Source: Planctomycetota bacterium (GTDB lineage: Bacteria; Planctomycetota; Phycisphaerae; UBA1845). Taken from it: a DNA stretch of 6,756 bases. The translations under genes and the position numbers were made by a program. The notes below the pieces were generated by a model. It ran no database searches. It was not told the origin of the DNA and saw nothing but the letters and a program-made list of their open reading frames with translations. The number at the start of each line of letters is the position of its first letter. Within the stretch, counting starts at the first letter, position 1. Positions 6,501 to 6,756 of the stretch are shown here, piece by piece. The stretch lies in assembly GCA_022561255.1 (NCBI GenBank), contig JADFRO010000166.1, forward strand, positions 1 through 6,756. Reading direction: 5' to 3'.

Positions 6501-6527
6501 TCCGAGCTTGCGGCGGCGGAGTGTTAG
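3522..6527 (+). CDS. cheA: CheA histidine kinase with two HPt domains
   Basis: This 1001-residue protein is a CheA-family hybrid-free histidine kinase, the core of the signalling array. HPt 1 covers about 5-115 with H61 in A-A-H-S-L-K-G. HPt 2 covers about 187-315 with H236 in C-A-H-N-I-K-G. A P2-like module follows at about 350-430 (V-N-V-R-F-P-D-S-F-D, then I-F-N-K-L-S-D-I-G), likely for CheY docking. An Ala/Pro/Ser/Lys-rich linker spans about 430-526. P3 starts at about 530 (L-M-N-L-G-G-E-L-I) and runs to R-M-V-P-I at 656-660, clearly longer than usual. The P4 kinase has N box H707, R710-N711 and D714-H715-G-I-E, G1 D751-x-G753-x-G755, F box P791-G-F-S-T, and G2 G804-R-G-M-G-M-D. P5, the CheW-like domain, spans about 843-985. 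Typical CheA is about 650-750 residues; the extra length comes from the second HPt, linkers and P3. The ATG at 3522 fits the HPt start, though its ribosome site is weak (AAAGGA 13 bases upstream, or GGGA very close). There is no receiver at the C-terminus. Confidence 0.95.
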   Translation: MSSSIEITPELLAGFLDEAPEYLDMLDVGLMEFESKAEAGALSLDSAEDQERMNTMFRAAHSLKGLAAAFGFEKIKELTHRMETLFDHVRMGKRSLTVESFEVLFGVFDRLKALIEELSEGSEGDVKIDDVLAALDEVLKSPAPPSPSLVDQVAGQSQDAAAQDDAAAERAESTPDATESDGVALKDNEIFADPELAAMFVETTAEAVDELNNGLLALEKNPSDAELLNTVFRCAHNIKGASGAAGLTGMNRLTHNMESVLDRLRSGGLELTDELMNALFQTVDRLRATVERLREGSVEDIPASETEGKFDQWLVAAKSASDLAQGQESSSDKRANGATCAGGDLPDPGFCYVNVRFPDSFDEAAIQAYLIFNKLSDIGHVHSTEPDIDSLAGDSVLTHVRYTVETDVEAEEIVRIIQGYSVEEVSVTSSESEADAAESSAKEAGVDQAAACAVASPAPSTAPSVAASNDNASRTVTTTDPPPAATKPSSPPAAEASAPKTAPPPGTKAKAGGKSGQPPAKTVKTAETLRVDQERLDHLMNLGGELIINRARFVQIHGKFREVFEGKNLGYLVEDMTDRVSALSKHVEDLRTRGDDARETEDVASHVLHLTQSFQAVRTLVQQIHELRTSMFDFDEALHGLTRVSDAIQKGIMGTRMVPIGPLFGRFKRVVRDIAKSSGKKIELVLHGENTELDKRMIDELGDPLTHMVRNSVDHGIEMPEVRAAAGKPEVGTVKLKAYHRGNSICIEVSDDGAGVNLELVRAKVIEKELATSAQVEKMSDRELVQYIMKPGFSTAAVVTDLSGRGMGMDIVLSKIDKLNGTVECDSTSGEGTRVVIKLPLTLAILTSLVARIGRGIYAIPLETVAEIITIHRSDIQYIQRREVVRVRERIVPVAKFESIFTTQSEGLRTVTRDDDELTLVIVGFEQDKIGLVVDELLGQEDVVIKSIAENYRNVRGIAGASIRGDGTVSLILDINAMMEMASKIEQPATPPSSELAAAEC

Positions 6528-6756
6528 GAAGCGTAAAGCTGTACAGTCCCATCCCGATGGAGGAGATGGCAGCGATCTTGAACATCTGAATCCCTGAGTC
6601 CCAGCCTTGGGAGCTTACCAAAATCCCCGCCACGATCCAGCCGATCGTTCCGAACACACGGATCAGCGGAAACTGCTTTTCCGCGTCGGTCATATTATGT
6701 AACGCGAGCGAGTTGGTCAACGACAGTGGGGGGAAGAAGCAAAGCATGTTCCGGAA
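6445..6756 (-). CDS. Probable 3'-truncated MFS nucleoside-permease-like transporter, partial at window edge
   Basis: The minus-strand frame is open through the right edge, so the N-terminus lies outside the window. Visible residues resemble the NupG/XapB-like nucleoside permease branch of the major facilitator superfamily: L-T-N-S-L-A-L-H-N-M, then F-P-L-I-R-V-F-G-T-I-G-W-I-V-A-G, then G-L-Y-S-F-T-L-P-N-T-P-P-P. This segment corresponds to the second half of the N-terminal six-helix lobe, with two hydrophobic segments (roughly V-F-G-T...L-V and F-K-I-A...Y-S-F). A transporter of this family continues with a central loop and six more helices. Here the resemblance stops at about 6511 and the last 21 codons are only the antisense of cheA, ending in TGA at 6447-6445. 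The gene therefore appears to have lost its C-terminal half and overlaps the cheA end by 83 bases. The product is unlikely to transport. A junction error in assembly is the main alternative. Confidence 0.65.
   Translation of the reverse strand, partial: FRNMLCFFPPLSLTNSLALHNMTDAEKQFPLIRVFGTIGWIVAGILVSSQGWDSGIQMFKIAAISSIGMGLYSFTLPNTPPPQARSSAASRAARSLTPFPSSR

Noticed and set aside
1..6756. CRISPR array, tRNA, rRNA, insertion sequence or phage attachment site
   Set aside because: No regularly spaced repeats, cloverleaf-like segments, transposase motifs or terminal inverted repeats were seen by eye. The repeats found are isolated hairpins and one short direct repeat.

Overview
This window holds a chemotaxis-type (Che) two-component signalling cluster in a moderately GC-rich bacterium. 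It is flanked on the left by an HU/IHF-family DNA-binding protein gene and on the right by the start of a transporter gene that appears truncated. The HU-like protein has the 'AQNPKT...KRTVKFKVGR' style of arm with a basic tail. This protein, the NupG-like MFS fragment, and a large CheA beside a CheX/CheY pair are together most reminiscent of Planctomycetota or a related group. That placement is an impression from protein style, not a demonstrated assignment.

Layout: positions 1-194 are upstream sequence of the HU-like gene (195-584, +). A short convergent gap (585-711) carries two hairpins that could end transcription from both sides. The minus-strand pair cheX (1595-1089) and cheY (1092-712) overlap by the four bases GTGA and are probably translationally coupled. 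A long divergent intergenic region of about 490 bases (1596-2086) contains strong inverted repeats but no convincing gene. The plus-strand operon then runs cheW (2087-2599), cheR (2642-3511) and cheA (3522-6527) with gaps of 42 and 10 bases. At the right edge, a minus-strand MFS nucleoside-permease-like reading frame enters from outside the window. Its family resemblance stops where the last codons of cheA begin, and it overlaps the cheA 3' end by 83 bases.

How the genes work together: CheW should couple membrane or cytoplasmic chemoreceptors (none are encoded here) to the kinase CheA. CheA autophosphorylates on histidine, here with two intact HPt domains (His61 and His236), and passes phosphate to the single-domain regulator CheY (Asp52). 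CheX carries the single D-x3-E-x2-N phosphatase signature and should remove the phosphate from CheY. CheR should methylate receptors for adaptation. Its usual opposing methylesterase CheB is not in the window. The output could be flagellar or a non-flagellar process; nothing in the window decides this.

The main oddities are the dual-HPt, roughly 1000-residue CheA with an enlarged P3 region, the MFS gene that breaks off at the cheA end, the structured divergent intergenic region, and a 13-base repeat linking the HU upstream sequence to the HU arm codons. I do not see evidence for a wholly new type of system.
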